Source: Fennellomyces sp. T-0311
Lineage: Eukaryota; Mucoromycota; Mucoromycetes; Mucorales; Lichtheimiaceae
Reading direction: 5' to 3'
Assembly: GCA_025266875.1 (NCBI GenBank)
Contig: JALLLT010000151.1
Span: 1 to 15,129 of the forward strand
DNA length: 15,129 nucleotides
Shown one piece after another: positions 1-8,712 of the stretch (within the stretch, counting starts at the first letter, position 1; each line of letters begins with the position of its first letter). The position numbers were made by a program, and so were the translations under genes. The notes under the pieces are model-generated. The model was given only the letters and a program-made list of their open reading frames with translations. It was not told the DNA's origin and did no database searches.

Positions 1-1755
1 TGCCAGTACTGTTGCGGCAGATGCCTGCGCTCGACATAGCCCAAGGTGGGTTTCGTGCTCATCGTGGTGCTCTCGACCAGGCTTTCAACCTCCACATGCT
101 GCTGCGCAATTTCGAGCAAGAGTTTGGCGAACGACCGGTCCTCGCGTTGATGGATATCGCTGGTGCGTACGATAACGTCAACCGATCCAGATCTATGGCA
201 CACTCACTGACCACCTCGAGCCGCCATTGCTTGATCTGATCAAGCACATGTTCAACGATGTCACCATCACGGTTATCCTCAAGAACCATGAATCTCGGGC
301 GATCCGGCCAAGGCGTGGGGTCCTCCAAGGCTCCATCCTCAGTCCCATCCTTTATGCCGTATTCATCGATTCGCTGCCACGAATGCTGCGCGCCAACTGT
401 TCGCTACAATCTGTGTTTGTTAGTACTGTCCTCTACAACAACACACTGAAGCATCAGTGCAAACTATCCCTCGCATCCTCAACCACCACCGCAGGGATCG
501 CCAAGACACCGACCTCACTGCCATCAACTCGCTATTGTATGCAGATGATGTAGCGATCTTTGGCCTGCCACAAGAAGTCCGGCAATTACTGATGATGGCG
601 CAAATGCATTCGACCCGGTTTGGATACCGCTGGAGCCCATCCAAGTGCAAGATCATCAATGGCGGCGAGACTCGCTACACTTTGTATGGTGAAGAACTCG
701 AAAAGGTTGCCTGGTTGAAATACCTTGGTATACCTTTCACCCGCCATGGCATCAATACCACTAGGCTCATCCAGCACAACGCTACCAAGACCACTGGCGC
801 GATGTCCTTGCTGCACCATCTTGGCGCTCACCAGTACAGCTTTGGCCTTGGACTCGCACTTCGGTTGTATAGGACCTTTATACGACCAGTGCTTGAGTAC
901 GGCCTAGCTATCGTCACTACCACTGCTGCTCAACGGAAACTGCTGCAACAGGCACAAAAACGCTGTATTCGGTTAACACTGAATGTTTTTGAGCCTACTG
1001 CCACCACACCCACCATTGTTCCGCTGCACTTGGCTGACTTGCCAGATATTACGCTTCGTGCTAATATTCTGCAGTTCAAGTTCATCGCCAGAGCACACTC
1101 GTCACCACCGTCGACATTATTGGCGTGCATTGTTGACTCATTGCTTCGACGTTACCATGGTGATTCTCTGTGGGTCACGTTCAAACGCAACAAGTTGTGG
1201 CAAGATTACAACCGTGTAATCAACGCCACCGCGCCCCTCGCGACCCAATGCAGCAGATGATTGACAGTCACCTCGGCCTTGAACTGGAAAAGTGCTGGCG
1301 TACATTTTCGTCTGTGGCACGTGCACTCCCGAAATGGAAGTGGGATCCGATTCTCTTCCTGCCTGCAAGCAACCTTGCGCGTCATCGCTGGTGAAATGGC
1401 GGATGCATTGGTTACCCTCTTTTCCGCTCAAGGATTGCCAATGCGGTACTCCGAGGCCAACCGGTGGCACTATGAACGCCACTGTGCACTGCTTGCACCC
1501 ATGTTTGCACAGCTGCGAGACAGCTTTCAGGGTGCAGTTGGTGAAAATCAGTCCTTGATTGACACCATCCTCAATGCTCTTTCTCATCGAGCACATGGAT
1601 TACGCCAAGGTCACTGGCGCACTACCTGGCCCTTGCTCCTCCACACGCTCCGAGACATCGACATATGCAGCCACCCAGACGTCGAGTTTGAACCAGAACC
1701 AGATCCAAGGCAGGCCCTTGATCGGTATCTGGACCCACCAGCACCAAGCGGCTAG
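1..1755 (+). pseudogene. LINE-like (non-LTR) reverse transcriptase, 5'-truncated and frameshifted
   Basis: Remnant of a non-LTR retrotransposon polymerase; an intact copy would copy its own RNA into DNA at a nicked target. The RT blocks are visible in order but in different frames. Block A (LALMDIAGAYDNVNR) lies at about 141-185. Block B (GVLQGSILSPILYAVF) lies at about 317-365. The catalytic YADD (LLYADDVAIFG) lies at about 532-565, followed by GYRWSPSKCKII and WLKYLGIPF. The thumb/connection region continues to about 1255. A C-terminal Cys/His segment (DCQCG, then RWHYERHC in another frame) lies at about 1425-1485. The frame changes near 185, between 400 and 480, near 1215-1260, near 1395 and near 1450, so at least five indels have accumulated. 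The last segment ends with TAG at 1753-1755. No endonuclease domain is in the window; it would lie to the left. The RT identity is secure and the exact clade is not assigned. Confidence 0.9.
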
Positions 1756-2266
1756 TGCTTCTATGCTTATGCCTCCACTCTTCCAACTTTTTCTCTCCAC
1801 TTTTCGATACACATTCTATGGCTTATGGCTTTCATATTTTATTTTATCTTCCTTATATTTATATTCCAAGTTTCAACTCTTCACGTTTTCATTTTCTACA
1901 GTCGGGTTTTTTCTCCCTTTAAGGGTTTTCCCCCGTCTGTATCACTTCCCCACATTTCTACTCTACGTTTCACATTCATTATGCTACACAGTGATCGGCA
2001 AATTGCCTTATGGATGTTGCCCTCGAGTATCACTCCCACTCATAATAAAATTACGCTTTGAACTGGACCATAGAGGAGAGACATCTGTTGAGCATCGCGC
2101 ATGGCGAATTCAAGCTCTTTTTATACTTTTTTTGCCAAAATTCTTGTACTACATCAACCACTACCTCAAAAATTGTCACATGTTCTATGCCCTACTTCCT
2201 TACCCAAATCCGGTAACCATCCACCTGACCAGTTGATCATGCCAAAAAGTGCATCGGAGCTCTAAG
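1756..2266 (+). other. Pyrimidine-rich 3' tail of the LINE remnant; no gene
   Basis: About 500 bases follow the LINE stop codon and precede the CACTA element. The first 300 are strongly T/C-rich on the + strand, and AATAAAATTACGC occurs near 2044-2056. This fits a LINE 3' untranslated region, but no poly(A) tail or target-site duplication is visible. Open frames across it translate to Phe/Leu/Tyr-rich low-complexity sequence and are not credible genes. Confidence 0.4.
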
Positions 2267-2318
2267 CACTGCGCAGTAGGTGAGAAATCCCCTATCTGAA
2301 AAGTGGGGGATTCTCTAA
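2267..2318 (+). repeat. Left terminal inverted repeat of the CACTA-like element
   Basis: It pairs with 8259-8309. It begins CACTGCGCAG, continues through AGGTGAGAAATCCCCTA, and after a short spacer returns as GGGGGATTCTCT, so the repeat itself contains an imperfect palindrome. In the first 28 positions the mismatches to the right end are at positions 3, 6, 10, 11 and 19; three are transitions (C/T, C/T, A/G) and two are not. Confidence 0.85.
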
Positions 2319-2327
2319 GGTATTCTC

Positions 2328-2408
2328 AAGAATCCCCTAGCGAATCACCTAGTAGGGGATTCCTCAGTTGAAAAAAGGTTCCGTAAGAATCCACTAGGGG
2401 ATTCCTCA
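2328..2408. repeat. Two extra palindromic subterminal units
   Basis: Just inside the left terminal repeat are two more copies of the palindromic core. The first is AAGAATCCCCTAG at 2328-2340, answered by TAGGGGATTCCTCA at 2353-2366. The second is AAGAATCC at 2385-2392, fused to TAGGGGATTCCTCA ending at 2408. Together with the terminal copy, the left end has three palindromic units and the right end has one. Clustered subterminal repeats in both orientations are typical binding sites for CACTA transposition proteins. Confidence 0.8.
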
Positions 2409-3297
2409 ACACTAACCAAAAGCAGAATGCATGCAAAGATACAAAAAGAGACGCAGACTGCATGATGCTTATATGCACATAGCCTGCTAGTGCATACATA
2501 AGAGTAACAGAATATGTGCTTTCGATTGATCGATTTTTAGCAGCAATGCTGTGCATACATAATTATAGTGCATTATTTGGTAGCAGTGGTTTATAAACGA
2601 CCAAAAAATTACATGGTAGCAATTTGGATGGAATACGATTGCATGGTTCAAATATATTTTTTATTATTATGGCAGTAATGCTATAATGTCTAAACAGCTA
2701 TAGGTAATGCCTAGGATGGTGGCCGGAGCAATGCGGTGGTGAATCAAGACAGTTGATACTTGCTGCAACTTGGATTCCGTGAGATGTCTGTGAGAAACAA
2801 AGAATCGTTAGTGTTAATCCTTCAGCGATTGCAATCTCAACACCACTAACCTGTAGTCATGGCAATGTGAACGAAGGTGAAGTGGTATTGAAACGCGTTA
2901 GTAAGAAAGAAGATGCTGCTGCCGCATTGGAAACTAACCTTTTGTTTTAACGGAGCATGATGAACTAGCTATTGGGATGGTGTTAGTATAACAGAGAGAA
3001 TAGAAATCTTACTGGATATTATGAGATCCTGTGTAGATGGAAAGCAGAAAAGATCAGGAAAAGAAAGAGAAGGTTACGAAAGAAAAGTGGCAATTGCGCC
3101 CTTTATATACCGTTGTAGAAAAAACCTGGTTCTGCTGCACTTGGCAAAGGTGAAGTCATGCATGATGTCTATCTGCAATAAAAGCAGCATAAAATGAGTT
3201 CTTTGTCATTCACTTTCTTTAATCCACTTACTTCGATCGCACCTATAAAGTAAAATAGAGCACCCACCAGAGATCAATATCCTTAGATAGCCTTTAG
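2409..3297. other. Left subterminal noncoding region of the CACTA-like element
   Basis: About 890 AT-rich bases without a credible gene, lying between the terminal palindromes and the accessory gene. TGGTAGCA occurs twice (around 2578 and 2614) and related GCAGTAATGC-like strings occur nearby, possibly degenerate subterminal repeats. The last 200 bases probably hold the accessory gene's promoter and 5' untranslated region. Confidence 0.5.
3102..3110 (+). promoter_or_regulatory. Possible TATA box of the accessory gene
   Basis: TTTATATAC lies in an otherwise unremarkable stretch about 190 bp upstream of the ATG at 3298. This is only a sequence resemblance; the distance would imply a 5' untranslated region of about 160 nt. 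Confidence 0.25.
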
Positions 3298-3306
3298 ATG
3301 TCTTCC

Positions 3307-3391
<85 letters not shown>

Positions 3392-3540
3392 GCAACGAGC
3401 GCCAACAGCACGCAGAATCGCTGGAGCTTTCCGGATTGCGTGTGGCCGTTCAAGACCTGCAAGGGCAATGCGATACCTTGCAGGGTGAAAACTATGCGTT
3501 GCGACAGCAGCTCGAGGGCCTAGCGTCGCACATTGCTTCT

Positions 3541-3602
<62 letters not shown>

Positions 3603-4456
3603 GCAGGATGCAGTAGGTACTGTGCGTGGATTGGATGATGTGGTCGGCGCAGAAGCTGTTGTAAGAACACTTGAAAAATGTATTCAATACTTTTAATATC
3701 ATCGACTTACAAAACGTTGCTAGAGTAACATCACCCGCATCCACGATTCTCTTCCCAGTGGCCAAGGGTATGATTACAACCTGACCTTCTGTGCAGAGCA
3801 CAACGAGTTGGTAACTGCAGCCATAGCTGCGTGCTGCCATACCGCTGTGGTCAGTGATAGACGAAGTGCATTGGAAGGTGGATTCTTGCGTAAAAAGATC
3901 CACCAATACTTTACCAGCCAACAAAAGGAGCTGAGGAAGCAAGATCGGGTGAATGCGGGTCTTCAGGTTGCTGGTGAGGATGAGAAGTGCAAGACGCACA
4001 ACAAGAGGGTATGGATTATGAGTACTTTTGGGTAGCTTTTTTTAAGGCTTGTACAGATTACTTACGCTGAAAAACAGAAGATGAAGGCGTGCAAGGATGC
4101 TTGTGCACAAAACGCAGCATCCTTGAAGGAAAGGTTTCTGAATGGAGAAGACCTCCTTCAGAGGGAGTGCATGTCTCCGGAGATCTCGGATCCAGAGTCA
4201 GACGCGATCCTTTGGGTTCGAAAACCTGGATTCCGCGGTGCGAAGGTAAAAGCTTTTTTGTTTCGTGAAAACGTAGCATCATGCTCACTTGAGCGCCGTA
4301 ATGCCACAGGCTGTGGAGTATATCAACGAGCTGGATAGGCTTGTTGAGGCGAGCAAAAAAGTACCTGGACGGCAACAGCGAGAACGAAAGCCAGTTGTGG
4401 ACGAAGACGCTGTGCTTTCTCAAAAAGTACGAGATGCATTGCCCGACTGGGCATAA
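3298..4456 (+). CDS. CACTA accessory protein with polyAsn and polyGln tracts, four exons
   Basis: The predicted product is about 320 residues. Exons are 3298-3660, 3724-4008, 4078-4245 and 4310-4456. The introns (63, 69 and 64 nt) begin GTAAGA, GTATGG and GTAAAA and end TAG, CAG and CAG, and all fall between codons. In order: MSS; 28 Asn; a short heptad-like segment (LRVAVQDLQGQCDTLQGEN, then LRQQLEGL) that looks like a coiled coil; 22 Gln; a Cys/His-containing region (FCAEHNELVTAAIAACCH); a basic stretch (LRKKIHQYFTSQQKELRKQ); then an acidic-to-aromatic block (MSPEISDPESDAILWVRKPG) leading to YINELDRLVEASKK. I recall the last block as resembling fungal transposon-associated hypothetical proteins, but cannot assign a named domain. 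No lesion is visible. Its place inside the element suggests a DNA-binding or assembly helper, analogous to TnpA of plant CACTA elements; that role is inferred. The splice model is well supported because all four reading frames join. Confidence 0.75.
3307..3390 (+). repeat. (AAC)28 microsatellite encoding polyAsn
   Basis: 28 perfect AAC codons directly after the first three codons of the accessory gene. The complete lack of AAT codons shows repeat slippage rather than selection on the amino acid alone. Long antisense Val or Cys frames here are by-products of the repeat. Confidence 0.98.
3541..3606 (+). repeat. (CAGCAA)n microsatellite encoding polyGln
   Basis: 66 bases of alternating CAG and CAA ending in CAGCAGCAG, encoding 22 consecutive Gln in the same frame as the polyAsn tract, near the end of exon 1 of the accessory gene. 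Confidence 0.98.
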
Positions 4457-4491
4457 TAAAGCCCGCTTGCTTCCCTCCTTTTACTTTTATT
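4455..4491. terminator. Back-to-back polyadenylation signals between the convergent genes
   Basis: AATAAA on the + strand at 4455-4460 overlaps the accessory gene's TAA stop. AATAAA on the - strand at 4491-4486 lies about 11 bases beyond the transposase stop at 4502. A run of T (4490-4499) lies between the latter and that stop. The 45-bp gap therefore seems to serve as a shared 3'-end-forming region for both convergent transcripts. Confidence 0.55.
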
Positions 4492-4501
4492 TTTTTTTTC
4501 A

Positions 4502-7452
4502 CTATGCAACGCTTCTATGCACCAACGGAATCACAACCATCGTTGCGCTGTCACGATTTGTCTGGGCACCATAAGCAACAACAGCGACTTGGCTCAAGAT
4601 TCTGTGTACTGGCAAGATGCACCGGAAGTCATCCGTCATAAAACTGTTACGCCATTCCTCCAGGCCTTCTCTTTCAAAGTGCTGTGGTGAGGCCTGGGTG
4701 CGGTACCAGCGGACATACACGAAGTAGTGCTTGACGATGCTGTGATTGTGGACAATTTCACTGCTGAAGTAGTACTGCACTTGGCCAGTCCAGACAACAA
4801 CACGGTTACCCTGCTCAAACAAGGCCTGTATGTGTGATCCCCAAATCGATCGGGCTGTTGCTGACCTGTACGTCTGTCCGTAGATCTCTATCGTTTGGAA
4901 CTTCTCGATGCTGTTGGGGCAATGGAATGCTTCCCCTTCGTAGTGGCGGCGGTAATGCTGCTGCAGGAATCTGTACAGCAGGGTGCTTGCGATCACTTTC
5001 CGACCATGATGCATAGACTCAAAGGTGTCTGGTGATAAGGCCTCACTGCCACAGGCCTCGGCACTGACATCGGAAGAATGGGAACCAAAGCGAACTGGGT
5101 CGAAAGCTGCAGCGTTTGTTTCGGTGGGTCGACGGCGCAACTGGCTGGCAATCTGGAGTAGAATGCGGCCATAGACGGGATGCTGAGCAACGCTTTCATG
5201 AATATTGTAGTGGACAAAGTCAACAGCACCAGTTTTTTCGATGAACCGCTTCATGAACGTCAGTTCAAAGGCATCCTTCTGGTTCGTTTCAGCATTCTTC
5301 ATGTAGCCGTTATATCGCTCAAAACTAAAAACCCAAAATGCATAGATTGGTCCAAAGTCTTGGATGATGTGGCTCAAGTCCAAGTGCAAGTGCATATTTA
5401 GGGTGATCGATTCAGCACCGTACAACCGCGCGCAGCCACGTACAAATCGTATCAGCAAGTCTTGAGCTTCGTCAATTTCGGCATATGTGATGACAGTCTT
5501 GGCGAGGAGGCGGCAGGCAGACACAAAGAGCATCCAATGCCGATAATAGTTACCAGCAAGGACCCCTTTCAAAACAAATGCAGAATACACCAGACACCAC
5601 GCCTTCCAGTCTACAGCGGTCATGAAGCTGAACTTACGCTCGGTCTTTCGCTCCAAGGTGGGAATACCAGGAGGCAAGACAACTCCATCAGCCAGCTTCT
5701 GCATTGTCACGCCATCAGCGTCAGTCAGTAGGCCGCGGCTTCTTCATATGCAGACCATTTGCTCAGCCGTACCAAGGAAGAGATTGTGCATAGGATCGAT
5801 AACTGTATCCCGCACTGGATCAAAGTATGTAAGCCGGTGGATTTGAGAATACCGCGTTCCTGTTTCATGCTCGACTCTATAGCGCCCAGCTGATGAGGTT
5901 TCCTGTGCCCAGCGCTCGGCATCATGTGCGTTTCGCTCCTTCGTTCTCAATTCACCAAGAGTATGGCCGGAGTAGTCAAGTTTCGTGGTACCGGAGAAGA
6001 CAACAAATTCTTGCATACATTTATTGCATGCGCGCGTGCTGCAATGACTGGTGAAGCCAGCGACTTTGCGACTGGCGGGAATGTCGCAGGCAATGTTGAA
6101 TAATGCTGCTCGAACCATCACACGATCACGACTTTGGTGTGTTGACATCAGAATTCCATCACGAAGCCACTGGAAATCGTCGACAAGTGGCTCCAAGTAA
6201 TGGTTCATTTCATAGGTATGTGGCTCCTTTGGTCCAGGTATGACACCGACAAGGATCACGTTCTCGATTTTATAGCATTCGGCTCGAGGCGAATTGTTGA
6301 CAATGAGATATATGGCGCCGATGGAGTAAGTACCGTTAAAAGGAGAGAACCAGTCAATGTTGAGTGTAAGCATTAACGAGCGTGGGTGCTCAACAAAAGG
6401 AAGACCACCATTATCCTGGAGCGACCGCCAGTGCATAGCATCGTATACATCTGTGAAAACACCTGGTCGATACTGGTATCGTCTCCATTCATTGATGCTG
6501 TCTTCGAAGCCTTCACGACTGAAAAGCCGCTCCAAACTTTTCCCCAATGGATAGTAAGCATACTGCTTAATGGGTGTCTGCGAGATTGGTTGCTTAATGT
6601 TTGCTTCAGAAGCCGTGTGCCGCAAATAGACAAGTCGACATTCGTGCACATAGCTGGGCCAGGCAGAGGGTAAATGGCATGGCACGTGGGGCAAGCACTG
6701 TACATGCGGAGATCTTCAGTAAGACGGGTGAAGCCGATCCATCTTCGCAGACTGGTGATCGTTTCTGGCACGGATGGCAACAAATCTCTCGATTGGGAAT
6801 GGATTAAGGATACGCAGAAGCCAATGGGGATGACGGCAGCTCTCTCGGATATGTAATACAATTGGAACAACACAAGGAAAGCGAAGACAAACAATAGCGA
6901 ATCAGGGATATGATCCTGAAGGCTGGTACCATCTACAATTTCTTGATCTAAACGTTTTGCGGTCAATACTACTTTGCTTCCTCTACAGATCCATTAATTT
7001 TACAAACCTTCATCATCCTCAGCTGCGTGCCCGAACTCGACATCGACGGCTTCGTTCATTTCATTTTGATCGCTGATCCCAGGATCGCGAATGTCAAATG
7101 TTTGGACTGGTGGTTCTTCTATAAATTGGTATGAATGTTTTGCTTCGGTATTTAGCTTACATGAACCTACCATTGACAACCATCGGTGTAGGCTCACCAA
7201 AATCATCGTCGTCAGGCTCACTATGCATCATGGTAGTATCACCATCTGAAGGAATACAGGTAAGTTAAATTGCCATCAACACTCGCATAAATTCAGGCAT
7301 ACCATTATCAACGCGAGTCGATACAATGGTGGCAATGGCATTGGTGGCGCTGGCACGCTGGTGTTCATTATATGTTTGCTGGTTGACAATAGCACCATTG
7401 GGGTTTCTACCTCGCAAAGTTCACAGTAACACATATAGGATCTTGTTGACAT
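4502..7452 (-). pseudogene. Tnp2-type CACTA transposase, broken by two frameshifts and a TGA
   Basis: Encodes the enzyme that would cut and paste this element. Reading leftward: start at 7452 (MSTRSYMCYCELC); an N-terminal segment RNPNGAIVNQQTYNEHQ; an acidic linker around EPDDDDFGEPTP; introns 7302-7246, 7170-7119 and 7007-6942 (or 7007-6969); a CPTCHAIYPLPG...CGTRLL zinc-ribbon-like segment; the Tnp2 core with LTLNIDWFSPFNGTYSIGAI and the family signature IDPMHNLFLGTA; then a DUF4218-like C-terminal half with MHLHLDLSHIIQDFGPIYAF and SFERYNGYMKN, ending RCILPVHRI and a TAG stop at 4502. Damage: one base is missing near 7411-7413 (CELC is followed out of frame by GRNPNG). A second frameshift lies between about 6606 and 6590. 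TGA at 5744-5746 sits where Trp is expected (GTAEQMVCI-stop-RSRGLLTD). The unbroken length would be roughly 920 residues. Family assignment is strong; exact intron 3 borders are not. Confidence 0.85.
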
Positions 7453-8258
7453 TTTAGAAACGGTAAGTAGATTTGATACCATACCTACTGCTCGAACATT
7501 CTTCTTATATAGTCTTCATTAATGCACGAATAATAAAAAATATCCTATTATGCTTCTCCACATTGGTCATTCGTCTTGGCAGCATCATTACACCGTTCCT
7601 ACATCACCATGGCCGTTTACCTTGGCAAGATCATATCGATCTGTCTTGGCACCGTCATAGCGACTAAGTCTCAGCACAGCAGTGTTTGCCTTGGCAGCAT
7701 TGCATTACAATCAGTTACTAATTTGTTATGGAACGTCATGTGAACGTGAACCGTGCATTTTGCTGTCTTGGCTTTATTAGGCACTTCTATATACGTAAAG
7801 TGTATAGGAACACGGATCATATTTCAATAGCACAATACCACTATGTGCTAGAGACGTGTATACTTCTTTTCGTACAATGCATGACGCTATACTACAACAC
7901 ATCCAACTTCCTTTTTTCTTGCTGATGCACCATGTGCGTCGGATTGCCGATATAAGGCATCAGTTTTAAAGTTTCTCATGGTACTGAAATATTGACTATC
8001 CTTTGTAAACTCAACACCGCTTGTTAAAGACTTCTCCTCCATTCCATTTCAACATTGCTGCATCATCACCATTTCTGAAAATAAAATTGATCGTTCACAA
8101 AAATTACAAATTGCTTATACAGCACTCTGCATGCTGGTGCAGAAACATGCAGAAAGTCACCGCATCCATCTTTTTCAAGCAATTATGCAGTTCTCCATGC
8201 AGCTTTCACGCTGGAAACCGGGGGTACGAGCTGCGTCTTATCCCTCAACAAAAGATTC
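7453..8258. other. Right subterminal noncoding region of the CACTA-like element
   Basis: About 800 bases upstream of the transposase gene with no credible coding sequence; the short open frames show no family features. It contains the CTTGGC repeat cluster at 7575-7773, and should hold the transposase promoter on the - strand. Confidence 0.5.
7575..7773 (+). repeat. Five CTTGGC subterminal repeats
   Basis: CTTGGC occurs at 7575, 7621, 7645, 7690 and 7767, all on the same strand. Four copies continue as CTTGGCA, and three are preceded by GT (GTCTTGGC). Spacings are 46, 24, 45 and 77 bases. Five copies of a hexamer on one strand within 200 bases is well above chance. Their place 110-320 bases upstream of the transposase start, within the right subterminal region, fits binding sites for a transposition or regulatory protein. 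Confidence 0.6.
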
Positions 8259-8309
8259 TTAAGAATCCCCTACCTTTCTAGTAGGGGATTCCTCACCTGG
8301 TGCACAATG
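8259..8309 (-). repeat. Right terminal inverted repeat of the CACTA-like element
   Basis: Counterpart of 2267-2318. On the + strand it contains AAGAATCCCCTA (8261-8272) and, after six bases, TAGTAGGGGATTCCTCA (8279-8295), then ACCTGGTGCACAATG to the end at 8309. The palindrome is tighter than at the left end. Confidence 0.85.
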
Positions 8310-8647
8310 AATTGCTGCTTAACTACTATAAGAAAGCAAAATAGCCGTGCCTCCACAAAGCTTTGTAGCCATTAACGCTTACAATGATTAAGATTCAATT
8401 GTAGTAAAGATCATCCCATCACAGTAACTACAATTGCAATGCTCGCCCATGACCATTGACATGAAATCGAGAACTGAGCACTTTATGCAATAACCATTTA
8501 TGCCGCTCTTAGGCAGTATGCCTTTTGCACTGGTGACCTCGACAATAAATATCTAAAGATATCAATTGTTTAAACCAATGATATTGTAGAATATCTATAT
8601 ACTGGGTCTCAAAAAGTCATAACCTGGTAAAAATAAAGCAAAAAGCT
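8310..8647. other. Intergenic stretch with a 13-bp hairpin; no gene
   Basis: AT-rich DNA between the CACTA right end and the tRNA-like sequence. It contains an inverted repeat: ATTCAATTGTAGT at 8393-8405 pairs with ACTACAATTGCAAT at 8427-8440, with one bulged base and a 21-base loop. No open frame shows protein-family features. Confidence 0.5.
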
Positions 8648-8712
8648 TTAACTGGGATTTGAACCTAAGACAAAATAGTTAAATAGCTCACGCTCTAACA
8701 ATTATACTATAT
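8648..8712 (-). repeat. tRNA-like sequence with pol III A and B boxes (SINE head or tRNA relic)
   Basis: On the - strand, TAGTATAATTG (starting at 8709) fits the A-box consensus TRGYNNANNNG. GGTTCAAATCC (8665-8655) fits the B box, and the two are about 30 bases apart, as in tRNA genes. The TTAGAGC after the A box is also tRNA-like. However, the presumed acceptor halves (ATATATA on the 5' side, AGTTAAAG on the 3' side) do not pair, and I find no five-base anticodon stem. A decayed tRNA or the head of a tRNA-derived SINE therefore fits better than a working tRNA. It abuts the 3' end of the MULE gene. Confidence 0.45.

Larger units (their letters stand above)
2267..8309. mobile_element. CACTA-like (CMC/EnSpm) DNA transposon, two convergent genes
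   Basis: A 6,043-bp element delimited by terminal inverted repeats and containing a Tnp2-family transposase. The left end starts CACTGCGCAGTAGGTGAG at 2267. The reverse complement of the right end starts CATTGTGCACCAGGTGAG at 8309. The first 28 positions match at 23, and similarity continues for about 25 more with one gap. CACT(A/G) termini are the hallmark of this superfamily. The flanking trinucleotides are AAG on the left and AAT on the right, so the 3-bp target duplication expected of CACTA elements is at best imperfect, consistent with age. Inside are an accessory gene on + (3298-4456) and the transposase on - (4502-7452). They are convergent, 45 bp apart, and flanked by long noncoding subterminal regions of about 0.8-1 kb. 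The transposase is broken, so this copy is probably non-autonomous. Confidence 0.82.

Noticed and set aside
1559..2236. 225-codon + strand open frame overlapping the LINE end
   Set aside because: It reads a different frame from the LINE C-terminus and then a Phe/Leu/Tyr-rich translation of pyrimidine-rich DNA. No family motif is present.
3206..3670. Long - strand open frames with poly-Cys, poly-Val, poly-Ala or poly-Leu over the microsatellites
   Set aside because: They are antisense readings of the AAC and CAG/CAA repeats. The + strand frame has spliceable exons and non-repeat protein-like sequence on both sides.
8648..8712. Functional tRNA gene
   Set aside because: The internal promoter boxes are good, but the acceptor halves do not pair and no anticodon stem can be drawn.
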